From NCBI GenBank assembly GCA_963840245.1, contig CAWIYI010000033.1, positions 1 to 64,000 on the forward strand: 64,000 nucleotides of DNA, in the 5' to 3' direction. The stretch's first letter is position 1. Each line of letters starts with the position of its first letter. The notes beneath the pieces were generated by a model. That model saw only the letters and a list, made by a program, of their open reading frames with translations. It ran no database searches and was not told the DNA's origin. The DNA is from Bog-473 sp963840245. Lineage in GTDB: Bacteria; Actinomycetota; Acidimicrobiia; Acidimicrobiales; RAAP-2. Positions 19,314-28,380 of this stretch are shown here, in pieces. The position numbers were made by a program, and so were the translations under genes.

Positions 19314-20299
19314 CTGCCGATGGGGAAGTGGCAGGCCACCTGGTGTCCGGGCGCGAGCTCCCGCATTTCGGGGACTTCCTCGGCACAGCGGGCCTCGGCC
19401 CGCGGGCAGCGGGTGCGGAAGCGGCAGCCCGACGGCGGGTTGATCGGGCTGGGCGGCTCTCCCGTCAGCGCGGCGGTGGTACGGGGGGCCTCAGGGTCCG
19501 GCTCCACCGCGGAGGCGAGCAGGGCCGCCGTGTAGTGGTGCGCCGGGGCCTCGTAGAGGAGGTCCGACGGTGCGATCTCGCAGAGCCGTCCGAGGTACAT
19601 CACGGCCACCCGGTCGCTGACGTTCTTGACGACGGCCAGGTCGTGCGCAATGAAGAGGATCGTGAGGTCGTACTCCTCTTTCAGGTCCTGTATCAGGTTC
19701 AGGATCTGCGCCTGGACCGAGACGTCGAGGGCGGAGACGATCTCGTCGCAGACCAGCAGCTTCGGCCTCATGACCAGGGCGCGGGCGATGCTGATGCGCT
19801 GGCACTGGCCCCCGGAGAACTCGCGGGGACGCCGGGAACCGTTGACGAAAGGGTCGATGCCGACCTGGTCGAGCATGTCGTTGGCCGCGGCGACCCGTTC
19901 CGCCTTGGTGCCGATCTTCCAGATGGTCAGCGCCTCCGACACGATGTCGACGATCCGGCGGCGTGGGTTCAGTGAGGAGATCGGGTCCTGGAAGATCATC
20001 TGCACCTGGGTGCGGAGCGTGCGCAGGTCCCCGCGGTTGAGCGCCGTCAGCTCGGTCTCGCCGAAGCGGATCTTGCCCGAGGTGGCTTTCTCCACCTGGA
20101 CGACGGCGCGGCCGGTCGTCGACTTGCCGCACCCCGACTCGCCGACGAGGCCCAAGGTCTCGCCCTGGCGCATGGAGAAGGTGATGCCCGCGACGGCCTG
20201 CACGGTCACGTTGCCGCGGCTGAACGAGACGTGCAGGTCCTCGACGGACAGGAGGGGTTGGGTGGCTACGGCCGACGTCTCCACCGTGGTGTCGGTCAT
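19310..20299 (-). CDS. oppF: Oligopeptide ABC transporter ATPase (OppF type)
   Basis: Cytoplasmic ATPase, 329 aa, of a peptide/nickel-type importer. Walker A is GESGCGKST, the signature is FSGGQCQRISIARAL, Walker B is KLLVCDEIVSALD (Ile in place of the usual Pro-Thr) and the switch His is in FIAHDL. The C-terminal oligo_HPY region GCRFRTRCPRAEARC has the Cys pattern that binds an iron-sulfur cluster in related transporters. The ATG overlaps the oppD stop (ATGA at 20296-20299), ruling out the longer frame. Confidence 0.93.
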   Translation of the reverse strand: MTDTTVETSAVATQPLLSVEDLHVSFSRGNVTVQAVAGITFSMRQGETLGLVGESGCGKSTTGRAVVQVEKATSGKIRFGETELTALNRGDLRTLRTQVQMIFQDPISSLNPRRRIVDIVSEALTIWKIGTKAERVAAANDMLDQVGIDPFVNGSRRPREFSGGQCQRISIARALVMRPKLLVCDEIVSALDVSVQAQILNLIQDLKEEYDLTILFIAHDLAVVKNVSDRVAVMYLGRLCEIAPSDLLYEAPAHHYTAALLASAVEPDPEAPRTTAALTGEPPSPINPPSGCRFRTRCPRAEARCAEEVPEMRELAPGHQVACHFPIGS

Positions 20300-21309
20300 A
20301 CCGGCACCGGATCGGGACGCAGCACCGGGTCCGCCGCCGTCAGGGGGAACCAGCACGCATAGCTGTGCCCCGGTGCAGCCTCCACCAACGGGGGCTTCTC
20401 CCGATGGCACTTGCCCTGCGCGTAGGGGCAGCGGGGCGAGAAGGGGCAGCCGGCGGGCGGGCTGAGCAGGTCCGGGGGCCTGCCCTCGATGGCGATCAAC
20501 CGGGTGTGGCTCGGCTCGGCGATGCGCGGCGTCGACTTGAGCAGCGCCTCGGTGTAGGGCATGGCCATGCTCTTGAAGAGCACGTTCGTCGGGGCCCGCT
20601 CGACCACGTTGCCGGCGTACATCACGATGATCTCGTCGGTGCGCGTGGCGACCACTCCGAGGTCGTGCGTGACCAGGATCATCGCCATGTCGCGGTCGCG
20701 CTGCAGTTGGCTCAGCAGGTCGAGGATCTGCGCCTGCACGGTGACGTCGAGCCCGGTGGTGGGCTCGTCCGCCATCAGGAGGCGGGGAGCGCACGCGAGG
20801 GCGATGGCGATCATGACGCGCTGGCGCATGCCGCCCGAGAGCTGGGCCGGGTAGGCCTCGTAGCGCTCGACGGGGGAGGGGATGCCCACCTGCATCAGGA
20901 GGGACAGGGCAGTCTCCTTCGCCTCGCTCTTGGAGAGCTTCAGGTGGATCTTGAGCGGTTCGGTGATCTGGTTGCCGATCCGCTGCACCGGGTTGAGCGA
21001 GGTCATGGGGTCCTGGAACACCATGGCGATGTGCGTGCTCCAGAGCTTGCGCAGCTCGTTGTTGGGCGCGTTGAGGATCTCGGTGCCGTCGTAGCGGACC
21101 GAACCCGTCTGCGTGGTCGTCGACGGCGGCAGGAGCCCCATGATGGCCCGGGACAGCACCGTCTTCCCCGATCCGGACTCGCCGACGATCCCGAGCGTCT
21201 TGCCCTGGTCGAGCGTGAGCGAGACACCCTGGACGGCCCGGAGCGGGCCGCGGCTGGTGGCGAAGGAGACGTGGAGGTCCTCGACTTCGAGCAGCCGGCG
21301 TCCGTTCAC
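20296..21309 (-). CDS. oppD: Oligopeptide ABC transporter ATPase (OppD type)
   Basis: Second ATPase of the importer, 337 aa. Walker A is GESGSGKTVL, the signature is LSGGMRQRVMIAIAL, Walker B is RLLMADEPTTGLD and the switch is VTHDLG. The C-terminal HPY domain has GCPFSPRCPYAQGKC. OppD and OppF form the heterodimer that drives uptake. GTG start overlapping the oppC stop (GTGA at 21306-21309). Confidence 0.94.
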   Translation of the reverse strand: MNGRRLLEVEDLHVSFATSRGPLRAVQGVSLTLDQGKTLGIVGESGSGKTVLSRAIMGLLPPSTTTQTGSVRYDGTEILNAPNNELRKLWSTHIAMVFQDPMTSLNPVQRIGNQITEPLKIHLKLSKSEAKETALSLLMQVGIPSPVERYEAYPAQLSGGMRQRVMIAIALACAPRLLMADEPTTGLDVTVQAQILDLLSQLQRDRDMAMILVTHDLGVVATRTDEIIVMYAGNVVERAPTNVLFKSMAMPYTEALLKSTPRIAEPSHTRLIAIEGRPPDLLSPPAGCPFSPRCPYAQGKCHREKPPLVEAAPGHSYACWFPLTAADPVLRPDPVPV

Positions 21310-22229
21310 AGCTTGATCTCCGAGACGTCGAAGTAGGCCCGGAGCTTGTCGGCCACCACGTTGAGGCTGATGAGCAGCGTGAACATGGCGGCGGCGGGGA
21401 AGATGACCAACCAGGGGTTGGTCTGCCCCTTGGCGCCGGTCAGCAGGGTCGATCCCTCGTTGAGCATGTTGCCCCAGCTGGGCGTGGGCGGTGAGACCGA
21501 CAGGCCGAGGAAGGCCAACGAGCCCTCCAGGACGATGATGGTGGCCACGGCGATGAGACCGAAGGACACGATGGTCGGCATGATGTTGGGCAGGATCTCG
21601 CGGGTGAGGATGCGTGTGTCACTGGCGCCGAGTGCCTTGGCGGCCTGCACGAAGTCCCGGGTCGCGTACGACAGGGTCGACGCCCGGACCACACGGAAGA
21701 TCAGCGGTGCGGCGAACAGGCCGATGACCAGCGTGATCTTGAACAGCGACTTGCCCCAGAAGGACACGATCGCAATGACGGCCACGATGGCGGGGAAGGC
21801 CAGCACGATGTAGGAGCCGGTGTTGAGGGCCGTGTCGATCCGCCCCCTCCGGTAGGCCGAGATCATGGCGGGGATGCCGCCGACCACCAGGCCGATCAAC
21901 GCGCCGCCGAAGCCGACCACCAGGGAGACCCGCGCCCCGTAGACCAGACGGCTGAAGATGTCGCGGTAGAGGTCGTCGGTGCCCAGGATGTGACCCCACC
22001 CGGGCCCCGCGTTCTGCACGCTGCTGTAGTTGCCCAGGGTGGGGTTGGGCAGCGGGAGCAGGCTGGCGAAGGTGGCCGCCAGCGCGACCAGGACGATCCA
22101 GCCCGCGCAGATCCAGAAGAACACGCCGAGCTTCTTCTTGGTGTAGTCGGCCGCCTCCTCGGCTTGGATCTCCTCCTTGATGTCGGCGAAGGCCTCGTTG
22201 GTGGGGTGGGTCAGGCTGACGCTACTCAC
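21306..22229 (-). CDS. oppC: Oligopeptide ABC transporter permease (OppC type)
   Basis: Inner-membrane permease, 307 aa, with the long N-terminal cytosolic segment typical of OppC, a first helix VFFWICAGWIVLVALAATF, then five more helices. The EAA loop reads DFVQAAKALGASDTRILTREILPN. Start GTG 22229 lies inside the oppB end (8-base overlap) with GAGG upstream. Longer open sequence before it is in the wrong composition and overlaps oppB. Confidence 0.92.
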   Translation of the reverse strand: MSSVSLTHPTNEAFADIKEEIQAEEAADYTKKKLGVFFWICAGWIVLVALAATFASLLPLPNPTLGNYSSVQNAGPGWGHILGTDDLYRDIFSRLVYGARVSLVVGFGGALIGLVVGGIPAMISAYRRGRIDTALNTGSYIVLAFPAIVAVIAIVSFWGKSLFKITLVIGLFAAPLIFRVVRASTLSYATRDFVQAAKALGASDTRILTREILPNIMPTIVSFGLIAVATIIVLEGSLAFLGLSVSPPTPSWGNMLNEGSTLLTGAKGQTNPWLVIFPAAAMFTLLISLNVVADKLRAYFDVSEIKL

Positions 22230-23169
22230 GGGCAATCCTCGGATCGACGATGGTGAACAGGAAGTCGAAGATGAAGTTGATGAGCACGATGGCCACGGCC
22301 ACGAACAAGGTGATCCCCTGCACGACGGTGTAGTCATCCTGGTTGACGGCCGAGATGAGCTGATACCCCAATCCCGGCATCTGCAACAGGAGCTCGACGA
22401 TGAACGTGCCGGCGATCAGGCTGCCGATGGTGACGCCGGCCGAGGCCAGGAGCGAGATGGAGGAGGGCCGCAGGGCGTGGCGCCACATGATGCGCCGGTC
22501 CGAGAGACCCTTCGAGCGGGCCATCGTGATGAAGTCCTCCTGCAATGTGGATATCAGATCGTTCCGGAGGAGTCGGAAGTAGACGACGATCCCCCCCAGT
22601 GCCAACACGATGGAGGGCAGCAACATGGTGTGGATGTTCGACCAGAAGGCCTGCGTCAGTGGGACATAGGAGGCCGGGCCCGGGAACACGTGCCAGTGCA
22701 CGGCGAAGATCAGCACCAGGACCGGCGCGATCACGAAGGGTGGGAGCGCCAACAAGGCGAACGTCGAGCTGTTGGACGCCTGGTCGAACAGCTTGTTGGG
22801 TTTGCGCGCCGAGTGCATCGCCATGGGGAAGGCGATGATGAAGGCGATGATCTGGGAGAAGATGATCAACTCGAGGTCGATGGGGAACGACTGGGAGATG
22901 ATCGTCGTCGTCGACTGGTGCGTCGTGTAGGACTGGCCCAGGTTGCCCTGGAAGACGTGGCCGATCCAGATGAAGTACTGCTGCCACAGGGGCTTGTTGA
23001 GGCCCAGCTGGCGGTTGATGGTCGCCACGTTCTGCGGCGTGGCGTTGGGTCCGAGGATGGTGTCGGTGGGATTGCCCGGGAGAAGGTGGACGAGGAAGAA
23101 CGTGGCAATCGACACGAAGATGATGATGATGACGAGCAGCACCAACCGCTTGATGATGTACCGGGTCAC
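22222..23169 (-). CDS. oppB: Oligopeptide ABC transporter permease (OppB type)
   Basis: First gene of the operon, 315 aa. MTRYIIKRLVLLVIIIIFVSI is the usual OppB N-terminus (helix 1), followed by a periplasmic-side loop, five further helices and the EAA loop DFITMARSKGLSDRRIMWRHAL. Start GTG with a purine-rich GGGGAAAGGGG stretch upstream. No binding-protein gene precedes it; upstream is the divergent GT-C gene. A family 5 binding lipoprotein at 55.5 kb could serve it. Confidence 0.93.
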   Translation of the reverse strand: MTRYIIKRLVLLVIIIIFVSIATFFLVHLLPGNPTDTILGPNATPQNVATINRQLGLNKPLWQQYFIWIGHVFQGNLGQSYTTHQSTTTIISQSFPIDLELIIFSQIIAFIIAFPMAMHSARKPNKLFDQASNSSTFALLALPPFVIAPVLVLIFAVHWHVFPGPASYVPLTQAFWSNIHTMLLPSIVLALGGIVVYFRLLRNDLISTLQEDFITMARSKGLSDRRIMWRHALRPSSISLLASAGVTIGSLIAGTFIVELLLQMPGLGYQLISAVNQDDYTVVQGITLFVAVAIVLINFIFDFLFTIVDPRIARE

Positions 23170-23277
23170 GGTGCCCCTTTCCCCCCTTCCTTGTGCCTGT
23201 TTCGACTGTTTCCTGCGCCCCGTCGCCGTCCTCCCCCGGCGGCGGATGATCCTAGACCTTTAGCCCATTGTCCTACC

Positions 23278-24873
23278 ATGCGCCCCATGCCCGAGGAGGT
23301 TCCTGCTCTCACCGGTCGGACGCGCCTGGTCGCCGGCGCGGTTGTGGCCTTCGTGGTGGCCGCCGGACTGCTCCTGCGCTTCTGGACCCGATCGGGCCTC
23401 TGGCTCGACGAGGCCTTGACCGTCGATGTCGCCCGCCTGCCGCTGCACGAGATCCCCAACGCGCTGAAGCACGACGGCGCACCACCCCTGTATTACTACC
23501 TGCTCCACTTCTGGATGGTGCTCTTCGGGCAGTCGAACGACGCCGTGCGGGCCCTGTCGGGCCTGTTTGCCGTCCTCACGCTGCCGGTCGGCTGGTTCTG
23601 CGGCAGGCGTCTCGGTGGCCGGGCGGTGGCCTGGACGATGCTGGTGCTGCTGGCCAGCGCACCCTTCGCCGTCTACTACGCGACGGAGTCCCGCATGTAC
23701 GCACTGGTCATCCTCCTGACCGGCTGCGGGTTCCTCGCCCTGGCGCGGGCGGTGTCAGCGCCCCGTCCGGGCAACCTCATCGCGGTCGCCGTGGTCACGG
23801 CTGCACTGCTCTACACGCAGTACTGGTCCATCTACCTCGTCGGCCTGGTCGGCATCTGGCTCGTCATCTCGGCCGTGCGCACCCGCCGGCACGGGCACCC
23901 CGAAGGGGCGCCCTGGGCCGCGCTGATCGCCGTGGCGGTGGGCTGCCTGCTGTTCGTGCCCTGGCTGCCGACGTTCCTGTACCAGACCAAGCACACCGGG
24001 ACGCCGTGGGCCGCACCCCCCAACTTCTCGGCCGTGATCAATGCCCTCACGGGCTTCACCGACAACCAGGGTTCCACGCAGCAGACCGGGACCAACCAGG
24101 GCCGCCTCCTGGCGGTCATCTACTTCGCCATGCTGGCGCTGGCGGTGTTCGGTGTGGGCCGGACCGGCCGCATCATCGAGCTCGACCTGCGCACGCGCCC
24201 GCGAGCCCGGAGCCTCGGCTTTGTCGTGCTCGGGACCCTGTTCGCCGCCATCGCCGGCGGCATCATCACGGCCAGCGCGTTCTCGTCCCGTTACGCGGCC
24301 GTGGTCTTCCTGCCGTTCCTCCTCCTGGTCGCGCTGGGGACGACGACCCTGCTCAACCCGAGGGTCCGCGTCGTCGTGGTCGGGCTGGCGGCGGCGGCCA
24401 GCCTGGTGTCGTCGGCCCAGAACGTGACCACGCAACGGACCCAGGCCAACGCCGTGGCGGCGGTCATCAACACCCAGGCGAAACCGGGCGACATCATCGC
24501 CTTCTGCCCCGACCAACTGGGCCCCGCGGTCTACCGGCAGATCGAGGACCCGTCGCAGTACAGCATGCTCACGTTCCCGCGGCGCACCGGGCCGCAGATC
24601 GTCGATTGGGTGGACTACGCCGATGCGGTGCACGGGGCCGACCCCAATGCCTTCGCCGACGACGTGGCCCAGAAGGTGGGCGCCGGTCACCACGTCTGGC
24701 TGGTCTGGATGTCGATGTACCAGACCTACGGGGTGAAGTGCGAGACGATCGCCAGCGACCTCCTGAGCACGGCCACCAAGAACGGCGGCGGCGGGCGCAA
24801 CGTCGTGACCGCCCATCCGGCGCTCTACTACGAGCCGATGAACCTCACCGAGTACGCCACCTCGGGACCCTGA
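23278..24873 (+). CDS. GT-C type membrane glycosyltransferase
   Basis: 531 aa polytopic membrane protein of the GT39/ArnT-like superfamily. After the first helix (AGAVVAFVVAAGLLLRF) the first external loop carries SGLWLDEALTVDVARLP, the acidic motif expected at a GT-C catalytic site. About ten more helices follow, and a soluble C-terminal domain (about residues 400-531) contains CPDQLGPAVYRQ. These enzymes use polyprenyl-phosphate sugars on the outer face of the membrane. It heads the envelope-glycan cluster and is divergent from oppB. ATG 23278 has no ribosome site; a second ATG lies three codons later. Confidence 0.82.
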   Translation: MRPMPEEVPALTGRTRLVAGAVVAFVVAAGLLLRFWTRSGLWLDEALTVDVARLPLHEIPNALKHDGAPPLYYYLLHFWMVLFGQSNDAVRALSGLFAVLTLPVGWFCGRRLGGRAVAWTMLVLLASAPFAVYYATESRMYALVILLTGCGFLALARAVSAPRPGNLIAVAVVTAALLYTQYWSIYLVGLVGIWLVISAVRTRRHGHPEGAPWAALIAVAVGCLLFVPWLPTFLYQTKHTGTPWAAPPNFSAVINALTGFTDNQGSTQQTGTNQGRLLAVIYFAMLALAVFGVGRTGRIIELDLRTRPRARSLGFVVLGTLFAAIAGGIITASAFSSRYAAVVFLPFLLLVALGTTTLLNPRVRVVVVGLAAAASLVSSAQNVTTQRTQANAVAAVINTQAKPGDIIAFCPDQLGPAVYRQIEDPSQYSMLTFPRRTGPQIVDWVDYADAVHGADPNAFADDVAQKVGAGHHVWLVWMSMYQTYGVKCETIASDLLSTATKNGGGGRNVVTAHPALYYEPMNLTEYATSGP

Positions 24874-24935
24874 CCCGCCGGGCGGCCGCCTCTCCCCTGC
24901 ACCCCGCCCTCCACAAAGGCCCGCAGGGGGTCCAC

Positions 24936-24941
24936 TAACCT
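24936..24941 (+). promoter_or_regulatory. -10 box TAACCT, likely leaderless promoter
   Basis: TAACCT lies nine bases before the GTG at 24951, and no Shine-Dalgarno sequence is present. The same hexamer at the same spacing precedes uvrB, and at six bases precedes the GT4 gene, supporting a leaderless transcript. Confidence 0.5.
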
Positions 24942-24950
24942 CCCCTCCTC

Positions 24951-26438
24951 GTGGCCGCGCCCGAGGAGACACCCGTCGTCATCGCCGGCGCGGGTCCCGG
25001 GGGGCTGACGGCGGCCTATCTCCTGACCAAGCAGGGGGAGCACCCCGTCGTGCTCGAGGCGGACGACGTGGTGGGGGGCATCTCCCGCACCGTGGTGCGC
25101 GAGGGATGGCGCTTCGACCTCGGCGGGCACCGATTCTTCACCAAGGTCCCCGAGGTGGAGGCCCTCTGGCACGAGATCCTGCCCGAAGGCGACTTCATGC
25201 TCCGACCCCGCATGAGCCGGATCTACTACGAGGGCAAGTTCTACGACTACCCGCTCAAGGCGATGAACGCCCTGCGCAACCTCGGCCTGTGGGAGGCGAT
25301 CCTGTGCGGCTTCTCCTACCTCTGGGCCCGCCTCCGGCCCCCCGAGGACGAGTCCAACTACGAGAATTGGCTCGTCGCCCGCTTCGGCTGGCGCCTCTAC
25401 CGCACCTTCTTCAAGACCTACACCGAGAAGGTGTGGGGAGTGCCGGTGGCCGACATGCCGGCCGACTGGGCGGCCCAACGGGTCAAGAACCTCGACCTGC
25501 GCAAGGCGGTCATCAACGCCATCCTGCCCAAGCGCGGCCAGACGGAGATCACCACCCTCATCGAGGAGTTCCAGTACCCCAAGTACGGCCCGGGCATGAT
25601 GTGGGAGGTCTGCGCGGACAAGGTGCAGGCAGCCGGGGGGACGCTGGAGATGGGGGCGAGGCTGACCCGTATCGACGTCGAGGGCGGCCGCGCCGTGGCC
25701 GTGACGTACACCCAGCGCGGCAGCGAGCACACGGTGCCCGCGTCACACGTGATCTCGACCATGCCGATGCGCGAGCTGGTGCACACCATCACGCCGCCAC
25801 CACCGCCGGAAGTGGTGGCGGCGGCGGACGACCTGCACTACCGCGACTACCTCACGGTGGCGCTCGTGGTGCCCGAGTCGCGCAGCTTCCCCGACAACTG
25901 GATCTACATCCACGCCACGGACGTCGGGGTCGGGCGCATCCAGAACTACGGGTCGTGGTCGCCCTACCTGGTCAAGGACGGGCGCACGTGTCTCGGCCTC
26001 GAGTACTTCGTCTTCGAGGGTGACGCCATGTGGAACACGCCCGACGAGGAGCTCATCGCGCTGGGAACCAGGGAGCTGATCTCGCTGGGGTTGGCCGCCG
26101 ACGGCGACGTGGAGCGCGGCTACGTCGTACGCGTCCCCAAGGCCTACCCGTACTACGACTTCAGCTACAAGGCCAACGTCGGCACCATCCGCAAGTGGAT
26201 CGAGACCGAGGCGCCCAACATCCATCCCGTCGGCCGCAACGGCATGCACAAGTACAACAACCAGGACCACTCCATGTACACCGCCATGCTGACGGTGGAG
26301 AACATCAACGGCGCGACCCACGACATCTGGTCGGTCAACGTCGAGGAGGAGTACCACGAGGCGGGTTCGACCGGGAGGGACGCCCCGGTGCTGCCGCGGC
26401 GTACGAGTGCCACGGCCGGCACGCTCGACGCTGGCTAG
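24951..26438 (+). CDS. FAD-dependent oxidoreductase, UDP-galactopyranose-mutase-like
   Basis: 495 aa flavoprotein. The N-terminal dinucleotide motif VIAGAGPGGLTAAYLL (Gly13-x-Gly15-x-x-Gly18) is followed by EADDVVGG and then FDLGGHRFFTKVPEV, a signature shared by UDP-galactopyranose mutases and amine-oxidase-type desaturases. NYENWLVARFGWRLY and TYTEKVWG are also mutase-like. In a cluster with AftD and polyprenyl-sugar enzymes, a role in making a furanose donor or modifying a lipid-linked sugar is plausible; the exact reaction is not shown by the sequence. The start is GTG. The C-terminus overlaps the next gene by about 30 bases. Confidence 0.8.
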   Translation: MAAPEETPVVIAGAGPGGLTAAYLLTKQGEHPVVLEADDVVGGISRTVVREGWRFDLGGHRFFTKVPEVEALWHEILPEGDFMLRPRMSRIYYEGKFYDYPLKAMNALRNLGLWEAILCGFSYLWARLRPPEDESNYENWLVARFGWRLYRTFFKTYTEKVWGVPVADMPADWAAQRVKNLDLRKAVINAILPKRGQTEITTLIEEFQYPKYGPGMMWEVCADKVQAAGGTLEMGARLTRIDVEGGRAVAVTYTQRGSEHTVPASHVISTMPMRELVHTITPPPPPEVVAAADDLHYRDYLTVALVVPESRSFPDNWIYIHATDVGVGRIQNYGSWSPYLVKDGRTCLGLEYFVFEGDAMWNTPDEELIALGTRELISLGLAADGDVERGYVVRVPKAYPYYDFSYKANVGTIRKWIETEAPNIHPVGRNGMHKYNNQDHSMYTAMLTVENINGATHDIWSVNVEEEYHEAGSTGRDAPVLPRRTSATAGTLDAG

Positions 26439-28380
26439 GCACGCGCCGAGCCCGGCGCGTCGGTGGCGGCCGTGGATGACCCTGGCCACGGCGGGGGCGG
26501 CGTACCTCGCCCTCGGGGTCGTGCTGTGGGTGCACGCCTGGGCCGCCGGGGCCTCCACCCACACCTTGTGCGGCTGCGGCGACCCGGCGCTCTTCTTGTG
26601 GTTCTTTCAGTGGCCGGCCACCGCGCTGGCCCACGGGCAGAACCCGTTCTTCTCCACCGCGCTCTTCCACCCGTCCGGCATCAACCTGTTGGCGCAGACC
26701 TCGGTGACCGGGCTGAGCATCCCGCTGGTGCCGGTCACGTGGATCTGGGGACCGGTCGCCTCCCTCAACGTCGCCTCGACGGTGACGCCGGCGCTCACCG
26801 CCTTCGCCGCGTTCGTCGTGATCCGGCGCTGGGTCCCCTGGACGCCGGCCGCCTTCGCCGGGGGCCTGCTCTACGGCTTCTCTCCGTTCGTCCTCTCGAG
26901 CCTCGCGTTCGCCCACCTGATGACGGCCGCGCTCATGGCGCTGCCCCTCATCCTGGCGGTCCTCGACGAGATCCTGATCCGGCAGCGGCACAGCGCCCGG
27001 TGGACCGGGGTCCTGCTCGGCCTCCTCGTCTTCGCCCAGTTCTTCCTGTCCACCGAGCTCCTGGCCATCGTGGTCGTGGTCGTGGTCGTGTGCATCGCCG
27101 CCTTGGTGGCCGCCGCGCTGGTGGGCGACCGGGACGGGCTGCGGCGGCGGGCCCCCCATGCCGCCGAGGCCCTGGGCGTCGGCCTGGGCCTCGGTGCCGT
27201 GCTCCTCGCCTGGCCGGTCTGGTTCGCACTCGAAGGCCCGGCGCACCTCTCGGGTCTGGTCTGGCCCAACATCACGAAGCTCGGGGGTTTCCTCCCGTCG
27301 AGCTTCGTGACGACCGCCTATCCGTCACCGCACATCATCTTCCTGGCTCTGGGCGGTTACAAGGGCGCCCCGCTCCCTTCCCCGGCGTACCTCGGTTGGA
27401 GTTTCCTGGCCGTCCTGGTCGCCGGCACGCTGGTGTTCTGGCGGGACCGGCGCTTGTGGTTCTTCGGGTTCATGCTGGCCCTGTGCGTCGTCTGCTCGCT
27501 GCTGGCGCGCCCTGGCCAGTGGGAGCCCGCCCGCGTCTTCTCGAAGATCCCGGTGATCGAGAATGTCATTCAGCAGCGCTTCATGGCCATCGGGTTCCTG
27601 GCCGCGGCGGTCGCGTTGGCCGTCATACTCGAACGCGTGCACCGTGCTGCACCCGACTGGCGGGGGATCGTGGGCGCGCTCGCCGTCAGCGCGGTGGCCC
27701 TCGTCCCGATGGCCACCCTCTTCGGCGAGCGACTGCCCTTCGCGATGCGCGCCGTGAGCCTGCCCCGCTGGTACAGCGAGGTGGCCCCGACACTGCCGCC
27801 CGGACGCGTCCTGCTCTCCTACCCTGCGCCCTTCTCGGGGCTCCAGTCCGCCCTGGCCTGGCAGGCCGTCAACAGCATGCACTACAGCCAGGCCGGCGGG
27901 GGAGGGCCACAGGGGGTGGCGAACCGGGCCGGACCGGCGGAGGCCGGGTTCAGGGTGCTGATGCGGCTGGGTTTCGGCCTGGGCGGCCCGGCGCCGGCCG
28001 GCACACCGGCGCAGTACGCCGCGGTCCGCCATGCGGTGGCCGTGTGGCGGGTCAACACGGTCGTGATCGCCACCAACCCCGAGGCCCCCCGGCTGGAACA
28101 GGGGAACGACCCCACCTATGCGGCCGCCTTCATGACGGCCGCCCTCGGGCGGCGGCCGACCATCCAGGCCGGGGCGTGGGTGTGGGACCACGTGCAGCTG
28201 GGGCTCTCCCACCCGCTGCTCCTCGAGGCGGGCACCTTGGCGGCTTGCACCGCCGCCGCGGAAGCGAAGTCCGGGGGGTTCGTGGCGAGCATGGCGGTCG
28301 TGCGGTGCGTGGGCCGGGGTGGCGCGGGCCTCCCGGCGGCGCGGGCACGGGCGGCAACGACGAGGGCGGCGCCGGCGTGA
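26407..28380 (+). CDS. Polytopic membrane protein, GT-C-like
   Basis: 657 aa with about twelve predicted helices (first TLATAGAAYLALGVVLWVHAW) and a large C-terminal soluble part after residue 440. The first extracellular loop has CGDPALFLWFFQWPATAL, with an Asp in the place used by GT-C enzymes, but I cannot assign a defined family. The long hydrophobic run IVVVVVVVCIAALVAAALV is a genuine helix. GTG 26407 overlaps the flavoprotein gene; ATG 26476 is an alternative. The stop overlaps the next start (GTGA at 28377-28380). It probably transfers sugars to lipid-linked glycan. Confidence 0.68.
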   Translation: MPRPARSTLARHAPSPARRWRPWMTLATAGAAYLALGVVLWVHAWAAGASTHTLCGCGDPALFLWFFQWPATALAHGQNPFFSTALFHPSGINLLAQTSVTGLSIPLVPVTWIWGPVASLNVASTVTPALTAFAAFVVIRRWVPWTPAAFAGGLLYGFSPFVLSSLAFAHLMTAALMALPLILAVLDEILIRQRHSARWTGVLLGLLVFAQFFLSTELLAIVVVVVVVCIAALVAAALVGDRDGLRRRAPHAAEALGVGLGLGAVLLAWPVWFALEGPAHLSGLVWPNITKLGGFLPSSFVTTAYPSPHIIFLALGGYKGAPLPSPAYLGWSFLAVLVAGTLVFWRDRRLWFFGFMLALCVVCSLLARPGQWEPARVFSKIPVIENVIQQRFMAIGFLAAAVALAVILERVHRAAPDWRGIVGALAVSAVALVPMATLFGERLPFAMRAVSLPRWYSEVAPTLPPGRVLLSYPAPFSGLQSALAWQAVNSMHYSQAGGGGPQGVANRAGPAEAGFRVLMRLGFGLGGPAPAGTPAQYAAVRHAVAVWRVNTVVIATNPEAPRLEQGNDPTYAAAFMTAALGRRPTIQAGAWVWDHVQLGLSHPLLLEAGTLAACTAAAEAKSGGFVASMAVVRCVGRGGAGLPAARARAATTRAAPA

